Positions 56,420 through 64,000 are shown, counted from the first letter of the stretch. The stretch is DNA of 64,000 bases from an uncultured Pseudomonadota bacterium (GCA_903832085.1 CAIKZZ010000045.1:18654-82653), one strand, 5' to 3'. Made by a program: numbers and translations. Notes: generated from the letters alone by a model not told the origin.

Positions 56420-57240
56420 GACGTCTGCCGCGTCCAGAGCACAGGAAACAAGGGGTGGTCAAAGGGCGCGCCTGCGGGCAACTCCTCTACCAGCCCCGGA
56501 AAATCCGGTGAGGTAGGCCACGAGCGAGGGGCATGGCGGATATCATCCCCAATAACGCGCACGGAAAACACGCGCCGGCGACGCCCAGACTCCACTCCGG
56601 CTGCAGCGTGCAAGGTGAGCATGTGAAATGCCACCACATCGCCTGGCTCCATCGGCCACCCGATGATCGGAAACTGCTCACGATTCGCATCGATATCAGG
56701 CATCTCTGCTAACGCCCCTTCTGGGAACCAGCGTGCTTCACGCGTCAAAAATGTCCGCGGCATTAACCACGGGCCCAAATGCGAGCCTGCCAAAAACTCC
56801 AGCGTCGATGGCCGACTGACAGGATCCACGGGTACCCAGAAACTGCAGCTTTGCATGCCCTCAAGGTTGTAATACGGCTGATCTTGATGCCAAAGCGTTC
56901 GCTGCACCGTGCCCGGTTCTTTTGTCAGCATGTGATCATGGTGCAGTCGGATCTGCTGACTGCTGGTCAGTTCGCCTGCAATTGCACCTAACGCAGACTC
57001 AAAGATAAAGCGTGCATACGCTGGATTTTCCTGCCAGCACCGGAAATCCTCAATAAAAAGCCCGGGATCGGCCGCACGACTGGCCACTTTTGAGCGTGGG
57101 CTTGGCTGCGCGAGATTCGCGTCTATACCTGTCCGCAGCAACGCGATTTCTGGCGCGGAAATCACACCACGCAACACCACAGCACCATCGCGGCGAAATG
57201 CGCTGATTGCCTCAGCACTAACCGTTGCCGAAATAGCCAC
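56416..57240 (-). CDS. Phytanoyl-CoA dioxygenase (PhyH) family protein, last gene of the corrinoid operon
   Basis: PhyH-type enzymes are 2OG-Fe(II) oxygenases acting on acyl-CoAs, ectoine or small alkaloid-like substrates. In the 274-residue product the iron ligands are His118 and Asp120 (TLWHQDQPYYN), with His211 (TLHAAAGVESG) as the distal ligand and Arg220-223 (RRRR) for 2-oxoglutarate. Start is GTG 57240, with GGGG 7 nt upstream; a longer ATG-initiated frame at 57282 lacks a ribosome-binding site. It follows the reductive activator by 90 bp on the same strand and overlaps mttB tail to tail. A role in oxidative N-demethylation or substrate hydroxylation is a guess. Confidence 0.85.
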   Translation of the reverse strand: MAISATVSAEAISAFRRDGAVVLRGVISAPEIALLRTGIDANLAQPSPRSKVASRAADPGLFIEDFRCWQENPAYARFIFESALGAIAGELTSSQQIRLHHDHMLTKEPGTVQRTLWHQDQPYYNLEGMQSCSFWVPVDPVSRPSTLEFLAGSHLGPWLMPRTFLTREARWFPEGALAEMPDIDANREQFPIIGWPMEPGDVVAFHMLTLHAAAGVESGRRRRVFSVRVIGDDIRHAPRSWPTSPDFPGLVEELPAGAPFDHPLFPVLWTRQTS

Positions 57241-57330
57241 GCTCAATCCCCTAAAGACTGAGCGCATGAGTACCATGCGCACAGTTCAAGCGTCAAACGC
57301 GCAGCTCCCGACCAACGACAGTGGCGTCAA

Positions 57331-59358
57331 TTAGCTGGTACGTACAGGTCGTCGGCTGCGGCGTTGTCTCTCAGCGCCCTCACCATCGGTGGTGCCCACG
57401 TCTTTGACAGGCGGCAAGGTCACCACCTTGGATAAGTTGGGATACGGCGCTGTTTTGTGCGGGATCGCCATGGCCTCAACGAAATGCGCTTGAAACTTCG
57501 GTTCAAGTGCTGTCTCTATTTTTTCAACTTTTTGCACTAATTGCTCAATCGCTGCACGCGATGTCATATCAAGCAATGCGATACGCGCACCTGTCCCCGC
57601 GGCATTTCCTGCGGAACTGACCTTGGCAAGATCGCAATCAGGAATCATGCCAAGGACGGTCGCATATTTGACATCAATATGACTGCCAAAGGCGCCTGCC
57701 AAGCGAATGCGATCGACCTGCTCCACGCCTAAGCGATCCATTAACAAGCGAATTCCGGCATAGAGAGCCGCTTTGGCTAACTGGATGGCTCGCACATCGT
57801 TTTGCGTGATGGTGAGCGCCTGCGCCCCTTCGTGCAGTACATATGCAAAGGTACGTCCGTTTGCGACCACACGCGGCGTCGCCGCACCTAAGCGGCCATC
57901 AATCACGCCGTCTTGATTAATGACGCCCGCAAGATAGAGTTCCGCCAGTACCTCAATGATTCCTGAACCGCACACGCCGGTTACACCAATCTGTGCCGTC
58001 GCGGCTGCAAATCCAGGATCATCCGACCACAACTCAGAGCCGATCACTCGAAAACGCGGCTCAAAAGTCACAGGGTCAATACGCACTCGCTCAATCGCAC
58101 CGGGTGCTGCACGCTGACCGCAACTAATCTGAGCACCCTCAAAGGCCGGGCCCGTGGGGCTTGAGCACGCCACTAAGCGTGCGCGACTGCCAAGGACGAT
58201 CTCGGCATTGGTACCCACATCCACCAGCAACGTGATTTCATCAAGTAGATCAGGACGCTCTGCGAGCATCACGCCCGCTGTATCTGCGCCCACGTGACCT
58301 GCGACACACGGCAGCACATACACGCGCGCATTCGGATGCAAAGTGAAATCGATTTCTGATGCTCGCACCGTGACGGCACGATCGAGCGCCAACGCAAAGG
58401 GCGCGCCACCAAGCTCCACAGGATCAATGCCCAGCACCAAGTGATGCATGATGGGGTTACCCACGAGGGTTGCTTCCAAAATCGCATCCACTTCAATACC
58501 GGCAGATTTCGCGACGTCCGCTGCAAGTTGACTTAAGGCTTCGCGCACAGCCGCCGTCATTTGCTCAGCGCCACCCGGATTCATCATGGAATACGAGACG
58601 CGACTCATCAGATCCTCACCGAAGCGGATCTGCGGATTCATGAGGCCAGACGATGCGACCACCTCGCCATTGGTCAAGTCGCACAAATGCGCAGCAATAG
58701 TCGTTGAGCCCACATCGATGGCAAGCCCAAAGGCTGCCTCGTGCAAACCTGGCCACACGGCAATAATCTCAGCGCGGTCATACACCGCGACCGTAACCTG
58801 CCAGCCACCGGCGCGCAGCACCGGCTGCAAGCTACGTACAACTGATAATTCACACTTAAGATTCGGCAACTGCCATTCACGAGCCAGCGCATCTTTGAGG
58901 CGAGTTAAATCACCTGAAGGGTCGTGCATATCCGGTTCGGCCACTTCCACATAGTGCAGCGTGACAATCGGGTGCAACTCAATATCACGTACTTCAGCAG
59001 CTTTACGCACAACCTGACGGTGCACTTGGCTGCTCGATGGCACATCCACCACCACATCCGCTTGTACCTTCGCCTGACACGACAGGCGCCGCCCCTCAGC
59101 TAGCACCTTACGAACACCAAAGCGTTGCTCGGGAGCGGATGGTGGCGTCAGACTTTCGGCGCTAGAGCGCACGCCGTGTTTGGCATACTCCCCTTCACCC
59201 ACCAAGACCTGACAGCGGCCACAGATGGCCCGACCACCGCACACGGAGTCAATATCAACACCGAGAGCACGCGCCGCACTCAGTAAGGGCGTGCCTACAG
59301 GAAAACGACCACGCTTTCCTGAAGGAGTAAATACAACCAGTGGATCTAATTGAGTCAA
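57331..59358 (-). CDS. ASKHA-domain corrinoid reductive activator (RamA/RACE family, DUF4445)
   Basis: These proteins reactivate Co(II) corrinoid to Co(I) with ATP and a reductant. The 675-residue product begins with a 2Fe-2S plant-type ferredoxin domain (Cys40, Cys46, Cys49 and Cys94: GGRAICGRCQV, LSCQA). A linker (about 110-210) follows. The actin-like RACE domain then starts at FGLAIDVGSTTIAAHLCDL (split: AIDVGSTTIAAH) and runs through TLVGNPIMHHLVLGI, VGTNAEIVLG, TGVCGSGIIEVLAELY and RLAGAFGSHI. TTG 59358 is preferred to TTG 59364 since GAGG lies 7 nt ahead of it. It lies 9 bp after the methyltransferase gene. The C-terminal 70 residues are extra and end in a basic tail (RQRRSRRPVR). Confidence 0.92.
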   Translation of the reverse strand: MTQLDPLVVFTPSGKRGRFPVGTPLLSAARALGVDIDSVCGGRAICGRCQVLVGEGEYAKHGVRSSAESLTPPSAPEQRFGVRKVLAEGRRLSCQAKVQADVVVDVPSSSQVHRQVVRKAAEVRDIELHPIVTLHYVEVAEPDMHDPSGDLTRLKDALAREWQLPNLKCELSVVRSLQPVLRAGGWQVTVAVYDRAEIIAVWPGLHEAAFGLAIDVGSTTIAAHLCDLTNGEVVASSGLMNPQIRFGEDLMSRVSYSMMNPGGAEQMTAAVREALSQLAADVAKSAGIEVDAILEATLVGNPIMHHLVLGIDPVELGGAPFALALDRAVTVRASEIDFTLHPNARVYVLPCVAGHVGADTAGVMLAERPDLLDEITLLVDVGTNAEIVLGSRARLVACSSPTGPAFEGAQISCGQRAAPGAIERVRIDPVTFEPRFRVIGSELWSDDPGFAAATAQIGVTGVCGSGIIEVLAELYLAGVINQDGVIDGRLGAATPRVVANGRTFAYVLHEGAQALTITQNDVRAIQLAKAALYAGIRLLMDRLGVEQVDRIRLAGAFGSHIDVKYATVLGMIPDCDLAKVSSAGNAAGTGARIALLDMTSRAAIEQLVQKVEKIETALEPKFQAHFVEAMAIPHKTAPYPNLSKVVTLPPVKDVGTTDGEGAERQRRSRRPVRTS

Positions 59359-59367
59359 TGGCAAGCC

Positions 59368-60294
59368 TCAGCTTGGTCGGCGGCGGTGACCGCCCTCACG
59401 ACGACCGCGAGGCGAATCCCCAGGCGCGGCGCCAGGGGCCGGGGCTGCGGGCACGTCGCGGAACTTACGTATCCAGCGCGCGCAATCCGGATCGTTGCCC
59501 ATCATCACGTCGGCTCCCATGCAGGCACGCACTATGTCGCCATGTAAGGGGTTCGTAATTGCGGATGTCATACCAGCGGCAATCGCCATGGTTAAAAACG
59601 CGCTATTAATACCGTCACGCGCTGGCAGACCGAAGCTCACGTTAGAGGCCCCGCAGCTCGTGTTCACTTTGAGCTCATCACGCAAACGACGCACCAGCTG
59701 CATCACCTGCACGCCCGCCTTGTTGATCGCGCCAATGGGCATGACCAGCGGATCGACAATCACATCGCTTGCTGGAATGCCGTAGTCCATTGCGCGGTGG
59801 ACAATCTTTTTGGCCACCTCAAAACGCACATTCGGATCCTCTGAAATGCCGGTCTCATCGTTTGAAATCGCAATCACCGCGGCACCATATTTCTTCACGA
59901 GTGGCAGCACGATCTCAAGACGCTCCTCCTCGCCTGTCACGGAATTCACCAGCGCCTTACCCTTGTAAACCGCAAGTCCCGCTGCAAGCGCTTCCACAAT
60001 CGATGAGTCGATTGACAGCGGCACATCGGTGATGGACTGCACCAACTGAATGGCTTTGGCGAGAATCGCCGGCTCATCGGCGAGCGGAATACCGGCATTC
60101 ACATCCAGCATGTGCGCGCCGGCAGCTACCTGAGCTAGCGCATCAGCTTCCACACGCGAAAAATCGCCAGCAGCCATTTCTGCCGCCAAAATCTTGCGCC
60201 CAGTGGGGTTAATCCGCTCGCCAATGATGACGAATGGACGGTTAAAGCCAATTACCACTTCACGGGTTGCTGAACTAATGATCGTATCGGTCAT
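59368..60294 (-). CDS. Methyltetrahydrofolate:corrinoid methyltransferase (MtgA/AcsE-like)
   Basis: Pterin-binding TIM-barrel enzymes (MtgA, AcsE, MetH domain) move a methyl group between a corrinoid protein and THF. The 308-residue product has IIGERINPTGRKIL, HMLDVNAGIPLAD, PLSIDSSIVEALAAGL, KALVNSVTGEEER, SNDETGISED, SDVIVDPLVMPIG and SCGASNVSFGLPARDGINSAFL, the complete DHPS-like pterin-binding pattern. Its stop is followed by the activator; its start overlaps metF (ATGA). In this cassette it should convert CH3-Co(III) + THF to methyl-THF. The last 30 residues are Pro/Arg-rich and look disordered. Confidence 0.93.
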   Translation of the reverse strand: MTDTIISSATREVVIGFNRPFVIIGERINPTGRKILAAEMAAGDFSRVEADALAQVAAGAHMLDVNAGIPLADEPAILAKAIQLVQSITDVPLSIDSSIVEALAAGLAVYKGKALVNSVTGEEERLEIVLPLVKKYGAAVIAISNDETGISEDPNVRFEVAKKIVHRAMDYGIPASDVIVDPLVMPIGAINKAGVQVMQLVRRLRDELKVNTSCGASNVSFGLPARDGINSAFLTMAIAAGMTSAITNPLHGDIVRACMGADVMMGNDPDCARWIRKFRDVPAAPAPGAAPGDSPRGRREGGHRRRPS

Positions 60295-61307
60295 GATGGA
60301 TTCCTATCTGAAGTATGTGTATCGCGTGTTGGGTACCAGGGAATGCGGCCGCCAAGCACACCGGAGCGATCGATGATTTCAGCCACCGACTCTTCCTGCT
60401 TGAACGCCATCACATGCACACCACTGACGCCCTTAATGGTTTTAATCTCTTGTATGAGGTCCACGCACAGATTGCGGCCCTCAAGAGCCTGATCTTTGGC
60501 GCCAGCAAGGCGCGCGATCACAGAATCTGGAATGTGAATGCCAGGCACGTTGGTGCGCATCCAATCACCTGCCTTGGCTGAGCGCACTGGACCCACACCA
60601 ATCAAGATGTGCACTTTGCCGAGCAAGCCTAGATCATCAACGAGCCCCATGAAGCGCTTGAGTAACGGGATGTCATAGCAGTACTGCGTCTGAATAAATT
60701 GCGCACCTGCTTCGACTTTCTTGGCTAAACGCAATGCACGATGCTCGAGTGGCAAGGCATTGGGATTTTCTGCCGCCCCGAAAAACACCTTTGGAGCCGT
60801 TGTGATCTTACGGCCGCTTTGAAAGGTGAGTTTATCGCGCAAACCCACAGCAATTTCGAGCAGCGACATAGCATCCAAATCAAACACGGGCTTGGCCTGT
60901 GGATGATCGCCCGCCTGCACGCCATCACCTGTCAGGCACAGCATGTTGGTCACACCCATTGCGGCGGCACCCAGAATATCGCCCTGAATGGCGATGCGGT
61001 TTTTATCCCGACAGGAAATCTGCATGACAGGGGCGTAGCCAACGCGGGCGAGTAACGCACACACGGCAACGCTCGACATGTGACAATTTGCACCACTACC
61101 GTCAGTTGCATTGATTGCATCCGCAATGCCATCAAAAATTCGGGCGCGCTTATACACATCCTCTGGGTCTGCTGAATCAGGTGGCGCAAGTTCGCTAGTG
61201 ACCGCAAAGGCACCTGTTCGCAACACTCGCTCGAGCCGCCCTGGCGAGCTGTGACCCGGCAAGATGGGCAGAGGCGCGCCCGCTACAGGCTCATCAGTGA
61301 ACATCAT
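60291..61307 (-). CDS. metF: Methylenetetrahydrofolate reductase (MetF-like)
   Basis: MetF interconverts methylene-THF and methyl-THF with FAD. The 338-residue protein shows AVTSELAPPDSADPEDVY at the N-terminus (conserved Glu), NATDGSGANCHMSSVAV, GDILGAAAMGVTNMLCLTGDGV (FAD/folate pocket), ALRLAKKVEAGAQFIQTQYCYD and IGVGPVRSAKAG. Compared with E. coli MetF it resembles the acetogen/corrinoid-cluster type, often paired with MetV, which is encoded next to it. In this cassette the oxidative direction (methyl-THF to methylene-THF) is expected. Both ends overlap neighbours by 4 bp. Confidence 0.94.
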   Translation of the reverse strand: MMFTDEPVAGAPLPILPGHSSPGRLERVLRTGAFAVTSELAPPDSADPEDVYKRARIFDGIADAINATDGSGANCHMSSVAVCALLARVGYAPVMQISCRDKNRIAIQGDILGAAAMGVTNMLCLTGDGVQAGDHPQAKPVFDLDAMSLLEIAVGLRDKLTFQSGRKITTAPKVFFGAAENPNALPLEHRALRLAKKVEAGAQFIQTQYCYDIPLLKRFMGLVDDLGLLGKVHILIGVGPVRSAKAGDWMRTNVPGIHIPDSVIARLAGAKDQALEGRNLCVDLIQEIKTIKGVSGVHVMAFKQEESVAEIIDRSGVLGGRIPWYPTRDTHTSDRNPS

Positions 61308-61762
61308 GATGGCTTCACCGTTTTTTCACGCACCACGCGCAGCCACGAGGAAGTCCCCTCAAGGCGACGATCAACCGCATGCTGCACCACCCGAATTTTG
61401 GCAAGCCCATCCGGAATGCGCTCCGCTCCACGAAACCCTTCCACCCACACGCAGCGCATCTCAGGCTTCACTTCGCAGTGACCATTTGCACGGACACCAC
61501 CGCAGGGCCCGTTACGCAGTTGCTTCGGGCAGTTCATCGGACAAGACATACCGGTGGAGCTTAAAACGCACTGCCCACACATCTTGCAGTCAAAGAGCAC
61601 CTTTTTAACCATGCGCTCCACGGCAGCCACGGGGCGCTCAGCACGCTCATAGCCAATCGCACGCCACAGCGGCGCGAGCTTAACCAAACAAGATTCAAAG
61701 CCCGCATAGAAGCGCGCCAATCCTTTGGAGTGCCGCACCGACCATAAACGCACGCTATACAT
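61304..61762 (-). CDS. metV: MetV-like methylenetetrahydrofolate reductase partner (MTHFR C-terminal domain)
   Basis: The small zinc/iron-sulfur protein MetV joins MetF in acetogens. The 152-residue product carries three cysteine groups: FDCKMCGQCVLSSTGMSCPMNCPK (split: CKMCGQC, CPMNCPK), NGPCGGVRANGHCEV and MRCVWVE, matching the MTHFR C-terminal domain. The N-terminal basic helix (residues 1-45) is of unknown role. TAATG overlap with the upstream gene and ATGA overlap with metF place it tightly in the operon. Whether the cysteines bind Zn or Fe-S cannot be told. Confidence 0.9.
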   Translation of the reverse strand: MYSVRLWSVRHSKGLARFYAGFESCLVKLAPLWRAIGYERAERPVAAVERMVKKVLFDCKMCGQCVLSSTGMSCPMNCPKQLRNGPCGGVRANGHCEVKPEMRCVWVEGFRGAERIPDGLAKIRVVQHAVDRRLEGTSSWLRVVREKTVKPS

Positions 61763-62097
61763 TACGCGTCCCCCTCGGGCGCAGCGGGTTTCGGTGCAGT
61801 CTCATCCAAGCCCTTGGCTCGGATCATCCGCTCAAGATCCGCATCACTGTAGCGCGCCTCCAAAATGGCCGCCTCCGCTGCAGCGACGGCCTTTAGGTCA
61901 TCGCCACACGGCGTTGGCGGACTGCGCTTCCAATCGGCTAAGTATGCATCCGAGCTACCCTTACCCGCGCGCATGGCTGCGCGATCGACCGCTTCCTGGA
62001 AGCGATGCGACAACTGTACTTTGGCAGTCTCACGTCCCTGCTTTGCGATCACCTGTGCTGGGATATCGCGCCACGAAATAATAATTAGCGAACCCAC
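61762..62097 (-). CDS. Small 'virulence factor' conserved-domain protein (PF13769-like)
   Basis: A 111-residue protein whose core, IIISWRDIPAQVIAKQGRE followed by HRFQEAVDRAAMRAG, SSDAYLADWKRSP and EARYSDADLERMI, matches the family labelled 'virulence factor' in Pfam, a label with little biochemical meaning. Homologues are common beside corrinoid one-carbon genes in alphaproteobacteria, to my recollection. Start GTG 62097 follows AAAGGA by 9 nt and overlaps the DUF1638 stop by 13 bp. Its stop overlaps metV. Position strongly suggests an accessory role in the methyl-transfer cassette. Confidence 0.85.
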   Translation of the reverse strand: MGSLIIISWRDIPAQVIAKQGRETAKVQLSHRFQEAVDRAAMRAGKGSSDAYLADWKRSPPTPCGDDLKAVAAAEAAILEARYSDADLERMIRAKGLDETAPKPAAPEGDA

Positions 62098-62768
62098 GTG
62101 GCTGATTCCTTTGGTTGATTCTTTAAAAGACCCGACGGCAGCCCAGGCAGACGTCGCACTGCGCTGACGGGCACGTGCACAACGCGCTCTAAAGTAGCGC
62201 CTAGGTCACCGTACTCAGTAAGCCGGTACACAAACTCAAACCCAAAACGTGTTGCGATGGATTTGGCCTCGGCAAGCAACTCATCATTTTTTGTCTGAGC
62301 GAGATAGACAATGCGCCGGTAGTTACGAAAATACTGTTCTGTGAGCTCAGGATGCTGACTGAGCCCCAAGCCCTCGACCACTAAACGCTCGAAATGCCTG
62401 ACCAGAAAATCCGTGAGATAAAACGTACCCGGCTCGGCGTCATGCATAGCGGCAAAGATGGCGCTGGTGGCAAAAAATTCATAGCAGTGCGCGCCAGGCA
62501 GACGCTCAACGCCTTCTTTGACTAACACAGCATCCAATAGTCCGCCGGTACCGCAATCAGCGTAGGCCACGAAGATCTTGCTGTAGCGCGCACGCGCACT
62601 TGCAATGGCCGATGCCACAGCATCAGGAATTTTGTCAGGGTAGTTATGCAGCTCCGGCGGCAGACACTCAATGTCGAGTGTCTCCCAGCCGTTTAAGCGC
62701 TTAAGAGCGACGATCTCACGCGCTAGCGCGCCGCAGGCGATGGCCAGTGTGCGAGTGCCACTGTCCAT
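62085..62768 (-). CDS. DUF1638 family protein
   Basis: Unknown function; 227 residues with no signal peptide. Features: LAIACGALAREIVAL at the N-terminus (Cys near the start), IFVAYADCGTGGLLDAVL, PGAHCYEFFATSAIFA and TFYLTDFLVRHFERLVVEGLGL, with QYFRNYRRIVYLAQTKN. Three conserved cysteines (residues about 12, 73, 95) suggest metal or corrinoid contacts. DUF1638 genes usually accompany corrinoid methyltransferase sets, including MtgA/MttB-type ones. It starts 13 bp after the corrinoid protein gene and overlaps the next gene by 13 bp. Confidence 0.9.
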   Translation of the reverse strand: MDSGTRTLAIACGALAREIVALKRLNGWETLDIECLPPELHNYPDKIPDAVASAIASARARYSKIFVAYADCGTGGLLDAVLVKEGVERLPGAHCYEFFATSAIFAAMHDAEPGTFYLTDFLVRHFERLVVEGLGLSQHPELTEQYFRNYRRIVYLAQTKNDELLAEAKSIATRFGFEFVYRLTEYGDLGATLERVVHVPVSAVRRLPGLPSGLLKNQPKESATWVR

Positions 62769-62781
62769 CGTATGGCGCTTC

Positions 62782-63483
62782 TCAGTGCGCCGCTGCGCGA
62801 CGTGCAGCGATCAAGGTCTTCGCAGTCTCGACCGCGATCGCGGCATCGCGGCAATACGCATCGGCACCCACGGCCTTGGCGAACTCTTCATTCAGCGGTG
62901 CGCCACCGACCAACACGATGAACTTATCGCGCAGACCCTTTTGCTTCAGGGTATCGATGACCACCTTCATGTATGGCATGGTGGTTGTCAGCAATGCCGA
63001 CATACCAAGGAAGTCTGGCTTGTGCTCTTCGAGTGCGGCCAAGTACTTCTCGACAGGATTGTTGATCCCAAGATCAACCACTTCGAAACCGGCGCCTTCC
63101 ATCATCATGCCAACGAGGTTCTTGCCGATGTCGTGGATATCGCCCTTCACAGTGCCGATCACAATCTTGCCGATAGGCTCGACACCCGTCTCAGCGAGCA
63201 GTGGCCGGAGAATTTCCATGCCGCCTTTCATCGCATTCGCTGCCAATAACACTTCAGGGACGAACAAAATGCCATCGCGGAAATCAACTCCCACGATGCG
63301 CATGCCTTCGACCAAAGCATCGTTGAGCACCTTCTCGGGCGACCAACCACGCTTTAAAAAGATGTGGGTAGCGGTCTCTACTTCTTCCTTGAGACCGTTA
63401 TAAAGATCATCGTGGACCTGCTCGACGAGTTCGCCGTCCTCGAGAGAGTTAAGATCGAATTCCTGCGACTGGCCGTCTGACAT
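62782..63483 (-). CDS. Methyltransferase cognate corrinoid protein (B12-binding, MtgC/MtbC-like)
   Basis: This is the methyl carrier between the amine methyltransferase and the THF methyltransferase. The 233-residue protein has an N-terminal helical cap domain (about residues 15-100; GILFVPEVLLAANAMKGGM) and a Rossmann B12-binding domain. Its base-off/His-on motif GDIHDIGKN has His117 as the lower cobalt ligand, followed by GFEVVDLGINNPVEKYL, LGMSALLTTTMPYMK and VLVGGAPLNEEFAKAVGADAY (split: LVGGAPLNEEFA). ATG 63483 has AGGGG 7 nt upstream. It is first in the minus-strand cassette. Confidence 0.95.
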   Translation of the reverse strand: MSDGQSQEFDLNSLEDGELVEQVHDDLYNGLKEEVETATHIFLKRGWSPEKVLNDALVEGMRIVGVDFRDGILFVPEVLLAANAMKGGMEILRPLLAETGVEPIGKIVIGTVKGDIHDIGKNLVGMMMEGAGFEVVDLGINNPVEKYLAALEEHKPDFLGMSALLTTTMPYMKVVIDTLKQKGLRDKFIVLVGGAPLNEEFAKAVGADAYCRDAAIAVETAKTLIAARRAAAH

Positions 63484-63800
63484 CGCTGCACCCCTAGGAG
63501 TTTTTCTAGCCGCATCCTTGACTTAGAGTCGGATTTGGCACCGCGCGATGGTACGGCCTCGCCCCACCCGACGTGTGCGACTACGCGACGGTCACTTGCC
63601 AAGAAGCGACATTTCATCGCGCCGCCCTCGCTAAGGCCGACCGGGGGCACGGCGATCGGTAACCAATACGTAAATTCCTTTTTTCGCTAGGCCTATGCAA
63701 GCACTTCGGGTGATTGATCTGCCCTGCCTCAATCGACCCGATCAGGCCCATAAAGTGCCCATTCTGCCGCCACCTATGTCGCATTCGGACAATTAGTGAC
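63484..63800. other. 317-bp spacer between the AraC-type gene and the corrinoid operon
   Basis: No gene seen. It should hold the promoter of the corrinoid operon and possibly sites for the adjacent regulator. I found no cobalamin riboswitch signature and no copy of the GTGACCA/TGGTCAC repeat, although CGGTCAC occurs once at 63586-63592. Confidence 0.6.
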
Positions 63801-64000
63801 TTATGCCTTCACCAGCCCCGCTGCCGTGGGCACCGGCGGCTGCGCGCTGCGGGCCCGAATCTGGCGTTCGGCGCTCGGGGGATAGCCAAACTGACCCCGG
63901 TAGCACTTAGAAAAATGCGGGGGTGACTGAAAGCCACAGGCCGTCGTGATATCCATGATCGGCATGGCAGTCTGTAATAGCAGCTCGCGCGCTCTTTTTA
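63801..64000 (-). CDS. AraC-family regulator, C-terminal part (GbdR/CdhR-like), N-terminus off the right edge
   Basis: Only the last 66 residues are visible, ending at TAA 63801. They form the second helix-turn-helix of an AraC/XylS domain: ARELLLQTAMPIMDITTACGF, then SPPHFSKCYRGQFGYPPSAER (split: HFSKCYRGQFG). The LLLQT and FSKCYR(D/G)xFG wording is that of the GlxA-like group (amidase-domain AraC regulators) containing GbdR, which controls choline/glycine betaine genes. It is codirectional with and upstream of the corrinoid operon, and betBA lies nearby; regulation of both is inference. Confidence 0.85.
   Translation of the reverse strand, partial: KRARELLLQTAMPIMDITTACGFQSPPHFSKCYRGQFGYPPSAERQIRARSAQPPVPTAAGLVKA

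Noticed and set aside
63484..63800. Cobalamin riboswitch before the corrinoid operon
   Set aside because: No B12 box (AGYCAGGAGACCTGCC-like) or GGGAA...GGTG core could be found on the minus strand.

Overview
The window reads as chromosomal DNA of a gammaproteobacterium. The evidence is gene order: mreBCD-mrdA-rodA-mltB-rlpA-dacA-dat-ybeD-lipBA, and amgK/murU divergent from lptD-surA-pdxA-rsmA-apaG-apaH-folA, are classic gammaproteobacterial blocks. The gatCAB genes next to mreB, a type III pantothenate kinase and the D-amino-acid aminotransferase inside the mre block fit a Xanthomonadales/Nevskiales-like lineage better than enterics or Pseudomonas; genus cannot be read from the sequence. I found no tRNA, rRNA, insertion sequence, phage gene or CRISPR array. 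Both ends cut genes: gatB on the left and an AraC-type regulator on the right.

Region 1 (1-25.2 kb) is housekeeping. It holds the tRNA-Gln amidotransferase (gatCAB, minus strand), the rod-shape/elongasome and peptidoglycan-remodelling operon (mreB to dacA/dat, plus strand, nearly every junction overlapping), lipoate synthesis (lipA-lipB), MurNAc recycling (amgK-murU), outer-membrane biogenesis (lptD-surA), pdxA, rsmA, a Usp protein, apaG-apaH, folA and coaX. Region 2 (25.2-31.2 kb) puts pantothenate synthesis (panB, panC) beside a beta-alanine/amine catabolic operon (omega-aminotransferase, CoA-acylating semialdehyde dehydrogenase, DadA/PuuB-type FAD oxidase). Region 3 (31.4-45.2 kb) is a long run of minus-strand genes. 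It includes a 2OG-Fe(II) oxygenase, a bacterial SET-domain methyltransferase with a lysine-rich tail, thyA-lgt, an ElyC-like protein, rlmI, a HIT protein, a cytochrome c lipoprotein, an ornithine-decarboxylase-like enzyme, a Sua5-type TsaC, a DUF72 protein, a giant double-trypsin/PDZ protease, a PfkB kinase and dgkA.

Region 4 (45.2-64 kb) is the metabolic accessory part. It carries NCS1, APC and MHS transporters, choline-to-glycine-betaine oxidation (betB-betA) and an ArpA-like oxygenase. It ends in a nearly complete corrinoid-dependent methyl-transfer cassette: a non-pyrrolysine MttB-family methyltransferase (plus strand) convergent with an eight-gene minus-strand operon. That operon encodes, in order, corrinoid protein, DUF1638, a 'virulence factor' family small protein, MetV, MetF, a methyl-THF:corrinoid methyltransferase, a corrinoid reductive activator and a PhyH-type dioxygenase. 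A GbdR-like AraC regulator (partial) lies just upstream. The combined reading is import or synthesis of a quaternary amine (glycine betaine is the best guess), corrinoid demethylation to methyl-THF, and oxidation of methyl-THF by MetF/MetV. This set is best known from anaerobes but sits here beside oxygen-using enzymes; it is the most interesting system in the window.
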